Source: Nymphaea colorata (Eukaryota > Streptophyta > Magnoliopsida > Nymphaeales > Nymphaeaceae). From it: a DNA stretch of 64,000 nucleotides. The stretch spans positions 13,752,106 to 13,816,105 of the forward strand of contig NC_045141.1 in NCBI RefSeq assembly GCF_008831285.2, written 5' to 3'. The translations under genes and the position numbers were made by a program. Positions 11,137-22,239 of the stretch are shown in pieces (the first letter of the stretch is position 1; each line of letters begins with the position of its first letter). Below the pieces are notes generated by a model. The model was not told the DNA's origin and made no database searches. It saw nothing but the letters and a program-made list of their open reading frames with translations.

Positions 11137-11760
11137 CTAAGGGTCTTGGAAAGCACAACAGGTTGAGAAAAAGACATGAATACAATTAATAGTCTTGGTA
11201 AGCTTTGGAACTGATAGTAAATTGTGTTTAAAATCAGGCATATACAGAACATTAGTAAGCTGAATATTAGCTGAAAGATAAACTGTTTTAGTAATAGAGA
11301 CTAGTATTTGATGTCCATTTGGTAGGTTGATCACATGATTTTTTGGTAAAGTTTTGATATTATACAGTAAATGAAAATGAGGTGTCATGTGGTCTGAGGC
11401 TCCGGTGTCAATAAGCCAAGGAAAATGAGTTGTGAATGGCTGTTTATATGCTAGATTTGCAGCAACTAGTAAAGTATCAACATTCAACTAAGATGTCAAT
11501 TGACTAACCTGTTCTTCGATAAGTTGTGACAAAACAGTACTGACCTTTAAGTTGTTTGCCAATGCTCTTCCCTGTTGCACATTTTTAGTTTTAGAAGAAT
11601 TAAAAATTGAACTTGTAGCCTTAGGATAATTTGAAGGATAACTATGAAGCACGTAATAGTGAGATTTTATATGCCCAAGCATTCCACAATGATCACATTT
11701 AGGTCCAGGACGATTGCGAGTAGCATTAGAAATATTAGTCCAATCGATACCAAGAGTTAT
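11137..11760 (-). pseudogene. copia-2 protease with residual gag zinc knuckle
   Basis: The protease frame has FPWLIDTGASDHMTPH (catalytic Asp-Thr-Gly kept). Upstream at about 11640-11710 the gag zinc knuckle reads CDHCGMLGHIKSHY; the last zinc ligand is Tyr where Cys is expected. A stop near 11488 splits the two. The rest of gag upstream is not found. Confidence 0.82.
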
Positions 11761-12970
11761 TGCCTTGGTGGAATATCAGCAAATAAGAATTATAAGAAGC
11801 ACGATGGATAGGTGGTTCTCTGTTGCAATAAGTGGCCACTTTGAAAGTGTCGGCATTTGCTCAAATAATTGGGGGACACACTGACATGTCGGTAGGAATC
11901 ATCAAGTTCAAATGACACGGTTGTGTGAAGTGCAGCGGGACACACGAATCTGGGTGAAGCACGATACTTTGGGACACGGTGACCGAAGACTCGCCGAGGA
12001 TCGAAGAACACGACGAAATATTCCGTTGGGATTCTCGTTTTTGCTGGCAATTTCCTTCCACTGCCGAAAAATGCATAAAATCATTGGGAATTTTCTGTGA
12101 TCGATTTCTCCACCGTCCGGGGTCCAAATCTGGCTTTCTACCCCTCGATTTGTTCAGAACTTTGTCCTCTATCTTCCAAGATGGGTCTCCACAATATTTG
12201 ATGCCGATTCAGCACTAATTTTGGTTATGAAACTCCCGGGTATCGCCCAAAGAGGGGAAACTAGACTTCCGAAGATACTCAAATCCGGCACGAAAATCTT
12301 AAAAATGAGGAGGGGGGGGGAGGGGGAAAAACTCACCGTCCATGAATCAACCTCGTGAGAATGATCAGCTGGTGGAAAACAGCTGGGAAGCCCCCAAATC
12401 GATCAGAGTGTCCCTTGAAAGGAAGAGCTAGAAATGGCATCCGCCTAAGAGTAGCAGTGCTACAAAAATTCGTTTTTCTCCAATGATAGTCTCAAAAATT
12501 CTGAAAAATTTCTCGAAGATCCTTGAGACACAGAGAGACCTATGGCTCCATAGGAGAATCCTCCTAACGCCAAGGGTTTTCGTCGCAGCTTCCTTGTCGG
12601 CTTCCTCTATTTTTTTGCTTATCACTACCATTTCAACGTAGACTCTGGGAGCCGCTACCAGTGCTGACGTAGAATCGGGAAGGGGCGGAGGCTCTACCGT
12701 TGAAGATGAAGGTGGAAATGGAGGACTCCGATGACTGGAAAAAGAAGAAACCGGAAAAGAACTCGAGGCTCAGCCTCACTGGTGAACACAGTCGGCTTCT
12801 GGAAGAGACCGCCAAACAAAAAAAACAGAGGACCAGAAATCAGTTACGGCAAGCGACACCATGTATCCTGCTGGTTTTCAAATAGGAAACGAGGTGTATG
12901 CTAGAAACGAGAACACTTTTGGCGAGATCCCTCACTAAGACACTCAACTTTCTCACTATTCTTTCTACAA
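11761..12970 (-). other. copia-2 leader occupying the gag position
   Basis: About 1.2 kb between the primer binding site and the zinc knuckle has moderate GC content and no gag domain that I can recognise. It may be a long untranslated leader joined to the gag end by an internal deletion. A G-rich run lies at 12310-12326. Confidence 0.45.
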
Positions 12971-12983
12971 TGCTCTGATACCA
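12971..12983 (-). other. copia-2 primer binding site (initiator Met tRNA)
   Basis: TGGTATCAGAGCA on the minus strand immediately inside the 5' LTR. Confidence 0.9.
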
Positions 12984-13176
12984 TGAGAAAGAAAGCACGA
13001 AGAAAAGAGAGAAACGAAGAAGGTGAATGAGCCAACGTCTGAGTATTTATACAAGTTTACAGATATGCACAGATCCAAAAATCTTGGGATTGAAAGATCA
13101 CAATCCTGTGTAAAAGGAAAGATTATCTTGATTTTAGCTTTCCTGAAAATTAGCTTGGTGATTTTCCTCTCCGATA
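12984..13176 (-). repeat. copia-2 5' LTR
   Basis: Pairs with 8024-8227, with about 10 percent visible substitutions plus indels. The second target duplication follows at 13177-13181. Confidence 0.88.
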
Positions 13177-13181
13177 CTATT

Positions 13182-14004
13182 TGAGTTTTAAAAGAACATT
13201 AGTCGTTGGGAAAGGAGAAAGAAAAAGCAACTTGTGCACATTAAGATGAAGTACTGTATTAGGAGGAGACGCAACTAAGTAAAGATTAATGACCAACTGA
13301 AGCGGTGCAAAATTGATTTGCTGCATAAGCGTGATAATGGAAAAGGAACAATGCACAGTTCCATATGGTAGAGAGGACACCAGATTGAAGGATGATAAAA
13401 GATATGGTAGTTCTGAATATATATATGGAAAGTCAAGGAATGTCAGTTCTATAGTGCTTTCTAAAGTTGTAAAAAGAAGGTAAGGTCGCAATGATAGAGT
13501 ACCCAGGAAGCAGGTGGTTTTGCTCGACCAAAGAATCTCTGTCAGATTAAAGAAGAGAAGAAGAGTGCAAGATAAAGCATGCCAGAAAGGTTTGAAAGAA
13601 GGGATGGAGCACAAGAGCATTGGCCTGTACAAGGGTAAAGGAGTTTGTGCAAATTGGAGAAGCCAAATTTTATCAAAAGAAGAAATAGAGAAAGATGGAG
13701 AGCCTTTAGCCAAATGAAGAAAGAGGTAAAAAATAAAATGATGTTCAGTCCAAGGCCTTAGCTAGATGTAGAGATATTGAAGAAGCCCCAGATGGTGGAG
13801 AAGTCCTACATGGGGATGGAAGATGAGCTTGTGGCCCAATAATGGAGCCAATAGACACGGTAGCATGTGGTGGGTGTATTGTCTTATCTTAAGTTTACTT
13901 AAGTTTTGCTGGCACATGTAAGAGGCAAAGGGAAGTCTTGAGGGAGGGCGATACCACCCAACTGGGTGGGGAACTGTACGACTACAACCGCTTCCATGCA
14001 CACA
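13182..14004 (-). repeat. Duplicated block copy A, middle segment (inverted)
   Basis: The reverse complement matches 61900-62810 of copy C almost throughout; shared anchors are tccccacccagttgggtggt and aaaatttggcttctccaa. The long open stretch here is not conserved as a protein frame between copies, so I treat the segment as non-coding. Confidence 0.85.
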
Positions 14005-14022
14005 AGAGAGAGAGAGAGAGAG
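14005..14022. repeat. (GA)n microsatellite at LINE left border
   Basis: A short GA run separates block copy A from the 3' end of the LINE. A longer GA run lies at the other end of the LINE, suggesting insertion within one microsatellite. Confidence 0.8.
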
Positions 14023-14189
14023 AGCCGATAAAATGGGAATATATAACAAAATTTGGGGACAAGAGATCCCCTAAATACAAAAACAATCCGCAAAAAACAA
14101 AAATAACGCAAAAAACACAAGCAGGAAGAACAAATATACAATACAATGCACAGAAAAATAGGAAAGAAGAGGAAAGACGAAACGGCACA

Positions 14190-17100
14190 GTCACCCAACC
14201 ACAGTCAGGCGGCGGCGCTTTAACTGAATGGCGAACTGGATATCCCCTTGCACAGGACGAGCCACAGAATCTGGTGAAGAGAAGGTGCCCCTGAAGACCT
14301 TGTTGTTGCGCTCCACCCAAATGCGCCACCAAGTTGAAATGAGCCACGGCCTCCAGACATGACCCCAGGAAGCAGTCAGGTGGGGGGAAGGACAAAAGAG
14401 AAAGAAAAGACGAATGGATGGTGGGTTTGAAAGATTACTAACAAGGGAAGGCCAAGTAGAAGCAAGGACACTAGAGAAAAAAGGGCAAGAAGTAAAAAGG
14501 TGGACCCGAGACTCAGTCGCAACAAGACATAGGGGACACTGGTTAGCCAAACTGATGCCAAGGCACTGTAGGTGATCAAAAGTGTTGATATGGCCAGTCA
14601 GCAGAAGCCAGACAAAAGCAGTGGCTCGAGGAGATGGGCCAGGAGACCAAAGAGACTGGGGGGGAGTGACGCGACAGAATGACCAAAGGAGGCCATGTAG
14701 CAAGAAGAAAAAGTGAACTCACGGGTAGGTGAAAGGGGCCAGGATGGAGACGTGGTCGATAAGAGGTCAGCAAGGCAGAGGAAAAGAGGAAGGACAGAAA
14801 GCATGTCAGACCAAAAGTGAGAGGGGGAGGTGTGAGAGATAGAACTATGCCAAACGCTAGGGGAAGGCAGGTCGAATTTCGAACTAATGAATTAGGTGAT
14901 GGGAGAATGTTCAGTTGCTAACCGCCACTACCAAGAACACACGGAAGACTCGCAAGCCCGACTAAGGTTGGTAACCCTAACACCCCCAAGAAGACGTGGA
15001 AAGGCAACCACATCCCAATGCGCAAGGCGATCTGAAGGTCGATCACCATCCCAAACAAACTTACGAATAAACTTATCAAACCTACGCAAAACAGCCACAG
15101 GAGGCCGAAAGACAGACAAAGCATGGAGTGGAACCGACACAAGGCAGTGCTTAACCAGAGTAATCTGACCTGGAAGAGAAAGCAGCTTTCCCTGCCAACA
15201 CTGAAGGCGATCCGTATGCTTCTGCTCCACCCCATCCCAAAAAGAGGGAGCAGGAGGCGACAATGTAATCTGAAGCCCCAGATAGTCCATGGGCAGGCTA
15301 GTAGCCTTACACCCAAAGCAAGCTTCCGCGAGAAGTATCGTGGCCGGATCCCCGTGAATGAGGGAGAGGTGACACTTGGCGGAATTGATAGAAAGACCCG
15401 AGATGAGCTCAAAGACCCGAAGGATGAGCCACGATCTCACAATCTGCTGGCGGGAAGCACTGCCGAACAGGAGAAAATCATCAGCATACTGAAGGGTGGA
15501 GAAGGACGGCAAGTGGGGGAGAGAATGGGGTGTGAGGAAGCCAATGACCGTTGCGTGATGGAAAAACGCAGAAAAACTCTCAGCAACCAAGTTGAAAAGC
15601 AAGGGCGATAACGGGCAACCTTGACGGAGGCCACGTTCGAGACAAAAGAAATCACCACACTTCCTATTGAAGGAGACCGCAAGCTGGGCCCCAGTGACAA
15701 GCGACATGATCCACTGCCTAAACGAAGGACCAAATGCAAGACGGGTGAGGAGGTCAGAAAGGAACTCCCAACTAACCGAGTCAAAAGCCTTAGAGATGTC
15801 CAACTTCAGGATGAATGAAGGTAGCCGTAGACAGTAAAGGGAGTGAACAACCTCATTGGCTAGGACAACCGCGTCCTGCAGACGCCGACCCTTGACGAAA
15901 GCAACCTGGAAGGGGTTAATGACCGAAGGCATGACAGGCGCAAGCCGCAAAGAGAGCAACTTAGCAATAATCTTGTAAAGCGTGCCTAGGATGGAGATCG
16001 GGCGAAAGTGGGTGACGTCCGTAGGGTTAGGGCGCTTAGGCACCAGGACGCAGGTAGCTTGATTGAATTCCTTTAGGAAAACAGAATTGGAGGCGAACTC
16101 ATTACAAAACGCAAACACATCCGCGCTACAAACCTCCCAAAAAGCACGAAAAAATTCGACTGGGAAACCATCAATGCCGGGCGCCTTACCAGAGCCAAGG
16201 GCCCAGACCGCGTTCTTGATCTCTTGGTGTTGGAAGGGCCGCTCAAGAGCGATCGCACAAGAGATAGAGAGAGAGGAGAGGTGAAAATCCGGCAGCGTGG
16301 CACGGAAGCGAATAGGTTTAGAGTAGAAATCCTGAAAATGAGCGCTCAGGGCCGGGAGGATGTCATCACCAAGAAAAATCCTACCCCGATACCCATGGAC
16401 TGGAGCAACGTCTGACGGCGCCTCTGAGAGGCGGCCAAGTGGAAGAATCTAGAGTTCTGGTCCCCATGCGCGAGCCAACCCAGCCTAGAGCATTGCTGCC
16501 AATGGATAGACTCCCTAATCCGCCACTCCTGGGCAAGACACTGCAGACAAAAGAGACGGGAAGACTGATCCGCAGAAATATTATCAGAGGCCTGAAGGGA
16601 CATGATCACCTCATCCCAATCGGCCACTTCCAAAAATTTGCTGCTCCAGAAAATGCGCTTCTAGGCGAGCGCCTCCCTCCTGATGGAGTGCAACTTCCGC
16701 GAGAGCCTGAAAGCAGCCCACCTACCATTGACTGCACGAGCCCACCAATTAGGGACGGTAGCTACAAAGGATTCATCACGGAGCCACCAAATCTCAAAAC
16801 GAAACCTGGCGTGCTCGATACCAGCCCTACCCCGAAGAAGGGAAATGAGCAGCGGAGCATGATCAGACAGGTGCCTCGGACCAAGAACCAAGGCGGATGA
16901 AGGAAAAACAGAGAACAACTCAGGCGAGAGGAAGATACGGTCCAACCTACGAAGGATCAGAGGGTTCCTATTATTAGACCAAGTAAACGTATCGTTAGTC
17001 GAAGGCACGTCAAAAAGACCGAACTCATCAACGAATGATCAAAAAACAGACATAGACGGGCCAGAAGTGACAGGGGAGGATGAGTCAGCAGGGCTAAGCA

Positions 17101-17524
17101 AACAGTTGAAGTCTCCTGCCAGAAACCAAGGGGAAGCTGCAAGCTGGCGAACCTGATGCAGCTCAGCCCACAGCTGCCCACGCAAAGCCCCAACGCAAGG
17201 GCTATAAACCGCAGTAACCAAGACCGGACCATTAGGCCAGAATCCGCTGAGAGAAGCAGAGATAGAGTACCTTCCGACATGCACAACAACCCCCGTAAGG
17301 GGTGGAGACCAAGCCAACAGGATGCCGCCAGCTGCTCCACAAGCTGGAAGGAACCCAAAGGACGGCTGGCGCAACAAAGTACGAACACAAGCGTGAGAGA
17401 TGACAGACATCTTGGTCTCAACCACAATAAGCACCGAAGGCCCATGCTGACGGATCCAAGAAGAGAGATACCTACGCCGATTACGGGCACTGAGGCCCCG
17501 CACATTCCAACATGCAACCCTCAT
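14190..17524 (-). pseudogene. LINE ORF2: endonuclease - reverse transcriptase - zf-RVT, broken
   Basis: Starts at ATG 17524-17522 (MRVACWNVRGLS). Endonuclease residues are visible in CWNVRG, VVETKM, LAGDFNCLL and LSDHAPLL. RT motifs are LKLDISKAFDSVSWEFL, GLRQGCPLSPLLFNLV and LQYADDFLLFG (YADD active site) in 14928-16118. The C-terminal zinc segment contains CPLCLVATESRVHLFTSCPF. In-frame stops lie near 17037 and 16660, a frameshift near 16350-16370, and another break lies between 14928 and 14703. The enzyme would nick target DNA and reverse transcribe the element RNA. Catalytic residues are kept, so inactivation came from a few lesions. Confidence 0.9.
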
Positions 17525-18550
17525 GGGGAAACCACGTGAAGCGACGAACGTCTGGCCGCCTTGGCGGCACCAGGAGGGAGGACGGAGGCTGCGGAAGCCC
17601 CAATCCTACGCAACTCCCACCGCAACCTGGCCAGGCTGGAGCGGGAGACTGGTGCCACAGCGGCAGCAAAAGAGGAATGCAACAAATCAAGTTGCTCAGG
17701 CGGAAGAGAGACCTTAAGAGCGTCAAGCGCATCCGGGAGGGAGATGCCCAACTCAGCATCCAACAAGGGGGCAACAGGTGGCAACCTATCGGGCAAGGAG
17801 TGACGACCCACAGGACTCGTGGTGGGGCCAGACAACTGAACAGGGGAGGACGAGGGGGCAGAGGTGAACGCAGAATCAAACCGCAGGGCAGGGGAAAAAG
17901 AGCCAACATCAGGGATGCGGGAGAGGGCAGGGCTAACCGGTGGGAGAGGCAGGTAGGTGGGGTTTAGAGGCGAGCAGCGACTGAGTCTAGGGAGCAGAAT
18001 AAGCAGGGAAGGCCAGTAAGAGCTAAAGCTAGTGTCAAAAGGAACAGAAAAAACCCAGGGCAGATAGGCAAAGGAGGAGGTTCTGGGTGTAAGGGGGGGG
18101 CATAGGGGGGCCAGTAACCAAGGTAAAGAGCAACGTACAGGCAACAGAGGGAGAATGACTGACTGGGGGTGCCGAGACTCCAGAGGCCAAGACAACGCAG
18201 GCCACAGTCGGACGAGAGCGAGCAACAACAGCAGCCTCAAGGGGAAGACCCCCTGCCGACGGGCGGGCAGCCGAAAGAGACGGTGCGGACGACCGGACGT
18301 CGCCAAGGTCAGACTGAGCAGCAACCAGCATCGGGTCGGGGTATCCCGAGGTGGACTCGCGTGGAGCCTCAACTCGCAAAGCAGGAAAAGGAAAGGGCGA
18401 GCAGGGTACCTCAGAGGAGCGTGGCAGAGAGCAGGCTAGACTCCTTCACTGAGGAGAGGCTGGCGCCCGCGGTGAGGGAAGCAAGGGCGGAAGCTGAGAA
18501 GGCAGTAGCTCTACCACCGAAGAGCACTGGTGCGGCGGATCACGTGGGCT
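17521..18550 (-). pseudogene. LINE ORF1, C-terminal part
   Basis: Minus-strand proline/serine/leucine-rich reading, ending at stop 17523-17521. A natural C-terminal segment (LPDALDALKVSLPPEQLDLL ... RLRWELRRIG) lies in 17521-18030; the natural upstream reading is in another frame (18035-18379), so a frameshift near 18035 is likely. Its stop codon overlaps the ORF2 start as ATGA. ORF1 proteins of LINEs bind RNA; no classical knuckle was recognised in this part. Confidence 0.6.
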
Positions 18551-18556
18551 GAAAAC

Positions 18557-18840
18557 CTATGGAACCTGTACCGAAAAAGGAGGACCCCGCGTACCAGGAC
18601 AAGTAGGCCAAGGCCAAGGAAGTCTGATAGAGCCAAAGAACATAGAGCTCTCGTCTGAAGAAGGTGACCGCTGAACAACTTGCAGAGGAACCTGGACCCA
18701 GAAGGAAGCAGTGACCGCTGCAAAACCATGCCGTCGAGCAAAAAGGCGACGATCATTCTGACAAGCAAGAAAATGACATCGAGAACACGTGACGGCCCAG
18801 CGGCCATTCAAGGAAGCACACCTCTGACACCACCACTGGC
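18557..18840 (-). other. LINE 5' coding piece with a RanBP2-like zinc finger pattern
   Basis: The minus frame contains WCQRCASLNGRWAVTCSRC at about 18776-18832. Its spacing (W-C-x2-C-x3-N-x6-C-x2-C) equals the RanBP2-type zinc finger consensus, which binds RNA or ubiquitin in known proteins. It could be an ORF1 nucleic-acid-binding finger, a captured host exon or chance in a GC-rich frame. Confidence 0.35.
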
Positions 18841-19385
18841 CCCATCTAATGCGGATAGAAGCGACAGACCGAAGAAGTTGACGAAGCCTGGAAGCACGCC
18901 GAGAAGAGGGGACTGTTCCTTGAATGGGGGGTGCCGTGCGGGCTTGGGGATAGGAGCTGCTCGCTTGGGGAAAGCGGGACGCCGTGCGGGAGGGCACCGG
19001 TCTCGCTTGGGGAGAGGAGCCCCAGACGGTCGGCAAGGACGGGCGGGCAAGAGAGGAGGGCGGTCGGGCGGCGAGGACGGGCGGGCGAAACCAGGGAGAC
19101 GGGTGGCGGGAGGGAAGGGCGGTCGGTCGCCAAGGAGGGGCAGGAGAGGAGGCCGGACGGGTGGGCGAGGAGGCCGGACGAGCGGGCGGTGGGGGCAGAC
19201 GGAGAGACGGGCAGGCGGTGGGGCCGACGGGAGAGAGAGAGAGTGAGTGAGGAGCAGGGGGAAGAGCTGGAGGAGCAGGAGGACGGTCGGCGAGGATGGG
19301 CGGGCGAGAGAGGAGAGTGAGTGGTCGGGCGGGCGAGAGAGGAGGGCGGTCGGGCGGCGAGGACGGGCGGTGGGGCTGACGGGAG
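18841..19385. other. G-rich LINE 5' end
   Basis: On the plus strand this is a string of gggcgggcgg and ggacgggcgg words with GA runs. It gives long open frames on both strands through composition alone. It is probably the GC-rich 5' UTR/promoter of the LINE. Confidence 0.5.
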
Positions 19386-19425
19386 CGAGAGAGAGAGAGA
19401 GAGAGAGAGAGCAGAGTGAGAGGGG

Positions 19426-19474
<49 letters not shown>
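19386..19474. repeat. (GA)n microsatellite
   Basis: Two long GA tracts separated by a short interruption. It borders block copy A, whose end (ctcttgtggaacttagaacac) is the same as at 39160-39185 and 56985-57003. Confidence 0.95.
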
Positions 19475-19478
<4 letters not shown>

Positions 19479-19950
19479 TCTTGTGGAACTTAGAACACTA
19501 AATATATGTCTTAGGGCAGTGACTCAGGTCCTGGAGGGCTGCCCCATATAACTGACCTCAGAAACACCTAAATCCAACATATAAATTTAAGATTTCAGAT
19601 GGTTGTTGCTGCATGAAGAGTATGGCCGAAAATGGCGGACCAAGGGCACAAGTCCTCATCACAGTTATGCCTCAAACCTTTGCAGGACTCGCCTTAATCT
19701 TTATTTAATGCTTCTTGAGGTCCTCAACCGTTTCGCTGGAGGACGGAAGGCATTCTAGTCTTCTAATCATTTAATCCTTGTGCGAAGCCAAGTTGGTAAA
19801 CTTAGGTTGGAAAGACTGACCAAGCAGGTCATTATAATTAATTCAAAATTGATTCAGATAGGCAAACTAATTCATCGAGTTTAGATTCGATCAGGACTTC
19901 ACGGCCAATTCAAATTTGAATTTGATCTATCTAAAAGTTTTTTTTTCGGT

Positions 19951-20160
19951 TGGTTTCCTGCTACTTCATCCGAATGCGCTGAAGAAGGTCAGGAGGAACA
20001 GGATCACCATGTGGCAAGGAGAGAACCATGGATGAGCCAGACCTCAAGAACTTGGTCTATTTACAGGCTGCCATCAAGGAAAAGCCTACATTTCGGTCTG
20101 CCTACGCCTCTGCTGACCCTGCGTGAGTCCATAGGAGAGAAAACTGCATGCACCATGCGG
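19951..20160 (+). pseudogene. CYP82-like P450 fragment A1 (helix J to K region)
   Basis: Plus-strand reading gives LLHPNALKKV, then in another frame EEQDHHVA, then [18 protein letters not shown] and finally LPTPLLTLRESIGE. This is the stretch ahead of and including the ExxR helix of a P450. At least two frameshifts are present, and the Arg of ExxR is His. The same segment is well kept at 32660-32840 on the minus strand. No other exon joins it. Confidence 0.8.
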
Positions 20161-21990
20161 ATGGTACGCAGTAAAGGAGGGAAAGACATTTTGATAATTT
20201 GTTAAAAAATATCTTCTATGGTTTTTTTACTTTTCTCATTTTCATTTTTGTCTTTACAAAAAAACTTTTCTTTTTTCAATGTGAAGTAAAGGTATTTTAG
20301 TCATCAACCATACTAACGCACGATAATTCATGCACCAATATAGCGCACATAACCGGGTTCAAGTCCATCGAAGATTGGCACATCGACAGCCACCAAGCTC
20401 CAGCTGGCACTCAGCTAATGTCAACCTATGGAATTTACATCACTACCCTTGGATTTTGGGTAGAACCGGATGAGCACTTCTAGCTGCTCCCATGTGAACC
20501 GAGTTGGAGGATGTGCCCAGGCATGTCATTCGTGCTCTGCTTAGTGCACATCTCCTTCTGGTCGACTCTTCTTTCATGGTGACAACCCGCTAGGGTTTGG
20601 CACCGTCTTGAATGTGCTAAAGGACTTGTAAGAACCATGGCGTCGTTGGACTATATGCTTGGAAATTCAAGTAGTAAGTAGAGAACCTGAGTCACTAAGT
20701 ACTTTTTTTTTCAAATTCTTCACGATTGAGTACGTCAAAGGGAGTCTAGTTTAACAATAGAAGGAGCATGGTAATTCATGAGGTTGACTGGCCTAAGGGA
20801 AAAGGGCTGCATAGCAGGCAGTGGCTCTTCCCAGTTACAGATTTCAATGTATTGGATTTGAATTAATACTCAAATATGAACAATGAAAAGTAATATCGGA
20901 ATCCAAATCCAAATTTCGAATTGATTTTTACATTCATATCTGAATCTGAATATAAGAATTTTGAACCGAATTTAGCTGTTTTGGAAATGTAAGAGCATTA
21001 GATCTAGGATATATGATTAAAAATAAAACCAATCCAAACTCGGATCTGAATCTGATTGGATATTTATGTACATCTGAATCCAAACCTGATCAAATATTTA
21101 TATGTTTGAATCCAATCGGATGTCATTTCTTAAATCCAAATCCGATTTGTTTCTTAATTGGGTATTAGATTTTTTTTTCAATATCTGTCTTTGTTTAAGC
21201 AGTTAGGTTGGATATCCTATCCAAATCTGATATAAAAATACATTGACATCTCTAAAATTTTCGATGAGGAGTGGACCTTGGTCAGCGCTCGACTCGGGTT
21301 TGCTTGTTGCATGCCCCTCAATCTGAAATTTCTGTCGCCACTGTTGTCAATGGATGAAGTATTCTGGTTACAGTTGTTTTAGTTTGTTTATGTTTAGTAT
21401 ATATGATTTTTGGCAATGACGCATTTACTAATCGGTTAGATTTGATAAAAACAATGGATTAGGATAACTGGAGTACTTTAGTACTTTTTCAATCCAAAGA
21501 CAGTTTGGATATGGATTATACTTAGAGCAGCAGAGACAAGTGTGGGCGATTGCCCACACCAGTTCACAGAAATCACTTTATTTTTACATATAAGAACCTT
21601 AGTCAAATTTATTTATTTATTTATATATGAGTGCCCCTTCAAATTTAAAATATATATCATGAATGCCTCTCAGCCAGCTTTTAATATCATTTTGTACCGG
21701 GGACAAGTTAATGGGGAAGGATGGAAATAGGAAAAATGAAAGAAAATGCTCTGATAAATGTGTTTGTTGTCAAATGAAGGTTTATTTTTCCCATCATCAA
21801 AGTAAGTTTGTTTGGTGAAAGAAAAAATATTTGTTAGTTTTCAATATAGTTATAACTATTTTGAAAATTAAAATTATAATTATACTGAAAACTAAAAAAA
21901 AAAAACTAATTACGCTCCGACTGGCTCTTTTATTTGGCCAAAAATAGAAAAGTAAAGCTGCGTATGACTCCTTTTGCCACTTCAACGTCC
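20161..21990. other. AT-rich non-coding part of copy A
   Basis: No coding sequence is recognised. Words such as aatccaaatccgat recur (20840-21240), giving a short-period pattern also present at 55240-55660 in copy C. Confidence 0.5.
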
Positions 21991-22239
21991 ACTGTGAACA
22001 CAAACAAAAGAAATGTTAAACGGTATCAGTCTTATTTTCTGAAAATTAACCAGTAAAAAACACATAAATACTACCATGTAAGTAAAATTCTGTAAATTTC
22101 TTCTCATTCTCCTGAATTCACGGGCACATCTTGGGATGAAGAGGCAAAGTCGTCTCCTGATTCAAAAGACAATTTGTCTCCAGCCCCAATTCGTTTCCAC
22201 TTGTCCCAAACGGGGAAAAAGTTGTCTCCATTTGATAGT

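Larger units (their letters stand above)
8024..13176 (-). mobile_element. copia-2: degenerate Ty1/copia retrotransposon nested in block copy A
   Basis: It is bounded by LTRs of about 204 and 193 bp, a 5-bp target duplication (ctatt), an initiator-Met primer binding site and a polypurine tract. Minus-strand order is leader, zinc knuckle, protease, integrase, RT, RNase H. The LTRs differ at many positions with indels, so it is much older than copia-1. Termini read TA...CA on the element strand. Most of gag is missing. Two other copies of the target locus lack the element. Confidence 0.92.
14023..19385 (-). mobile_element. L1-type LINE, nearly full length, inactivated
   Basis: Minus-strand ORF1 and ORF2 of a plant non-LTR retrotransposon. 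ORF2 has an apurinic-type endonuclease, reverse transcriptase and a C-terminal zinc-binding (zf-RVT) segment. GC content and CpG density are far above the surroundings. It lies inside a (GA)n tract that marks the junction between two parts of block copy A. A clear poly(A) tail was not seen at the 14023 end, which is unusual for L1 elements and leaves the border approximate. Confidence 0.9.
19475..22239 (-). repeat. Duplicated block copy A, P450-flank segment (inverted)
   Basis: The reverse complement matches 54420-57003 (copy C) in order, with partial match to 37380-37940 and 38990-39190 (copy B). Anchors are cttggaaagactgaccaagcaggtc-type sequence near 19810 versus 56140 (inverted), and gggacaagtgg...ggctggagac near 22170 versus 54430 (inverted). 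An extra piece at about 19940-20640 holds P450 fragment A1. Confidence 0.82.

Noticed and set aside
13177-13713. 178-codon open frame on minus
   Set aside because: Crosses the copia-2 border and does not share frame with the homologous 62.2-62.8 kb sequence; treated as chance.
15123-19500. Several long plus-strand frames over the LINE
   Set aside because: Antisense shadows of LINE ORF1/ORF2 or G-rich composition; no family similarity.
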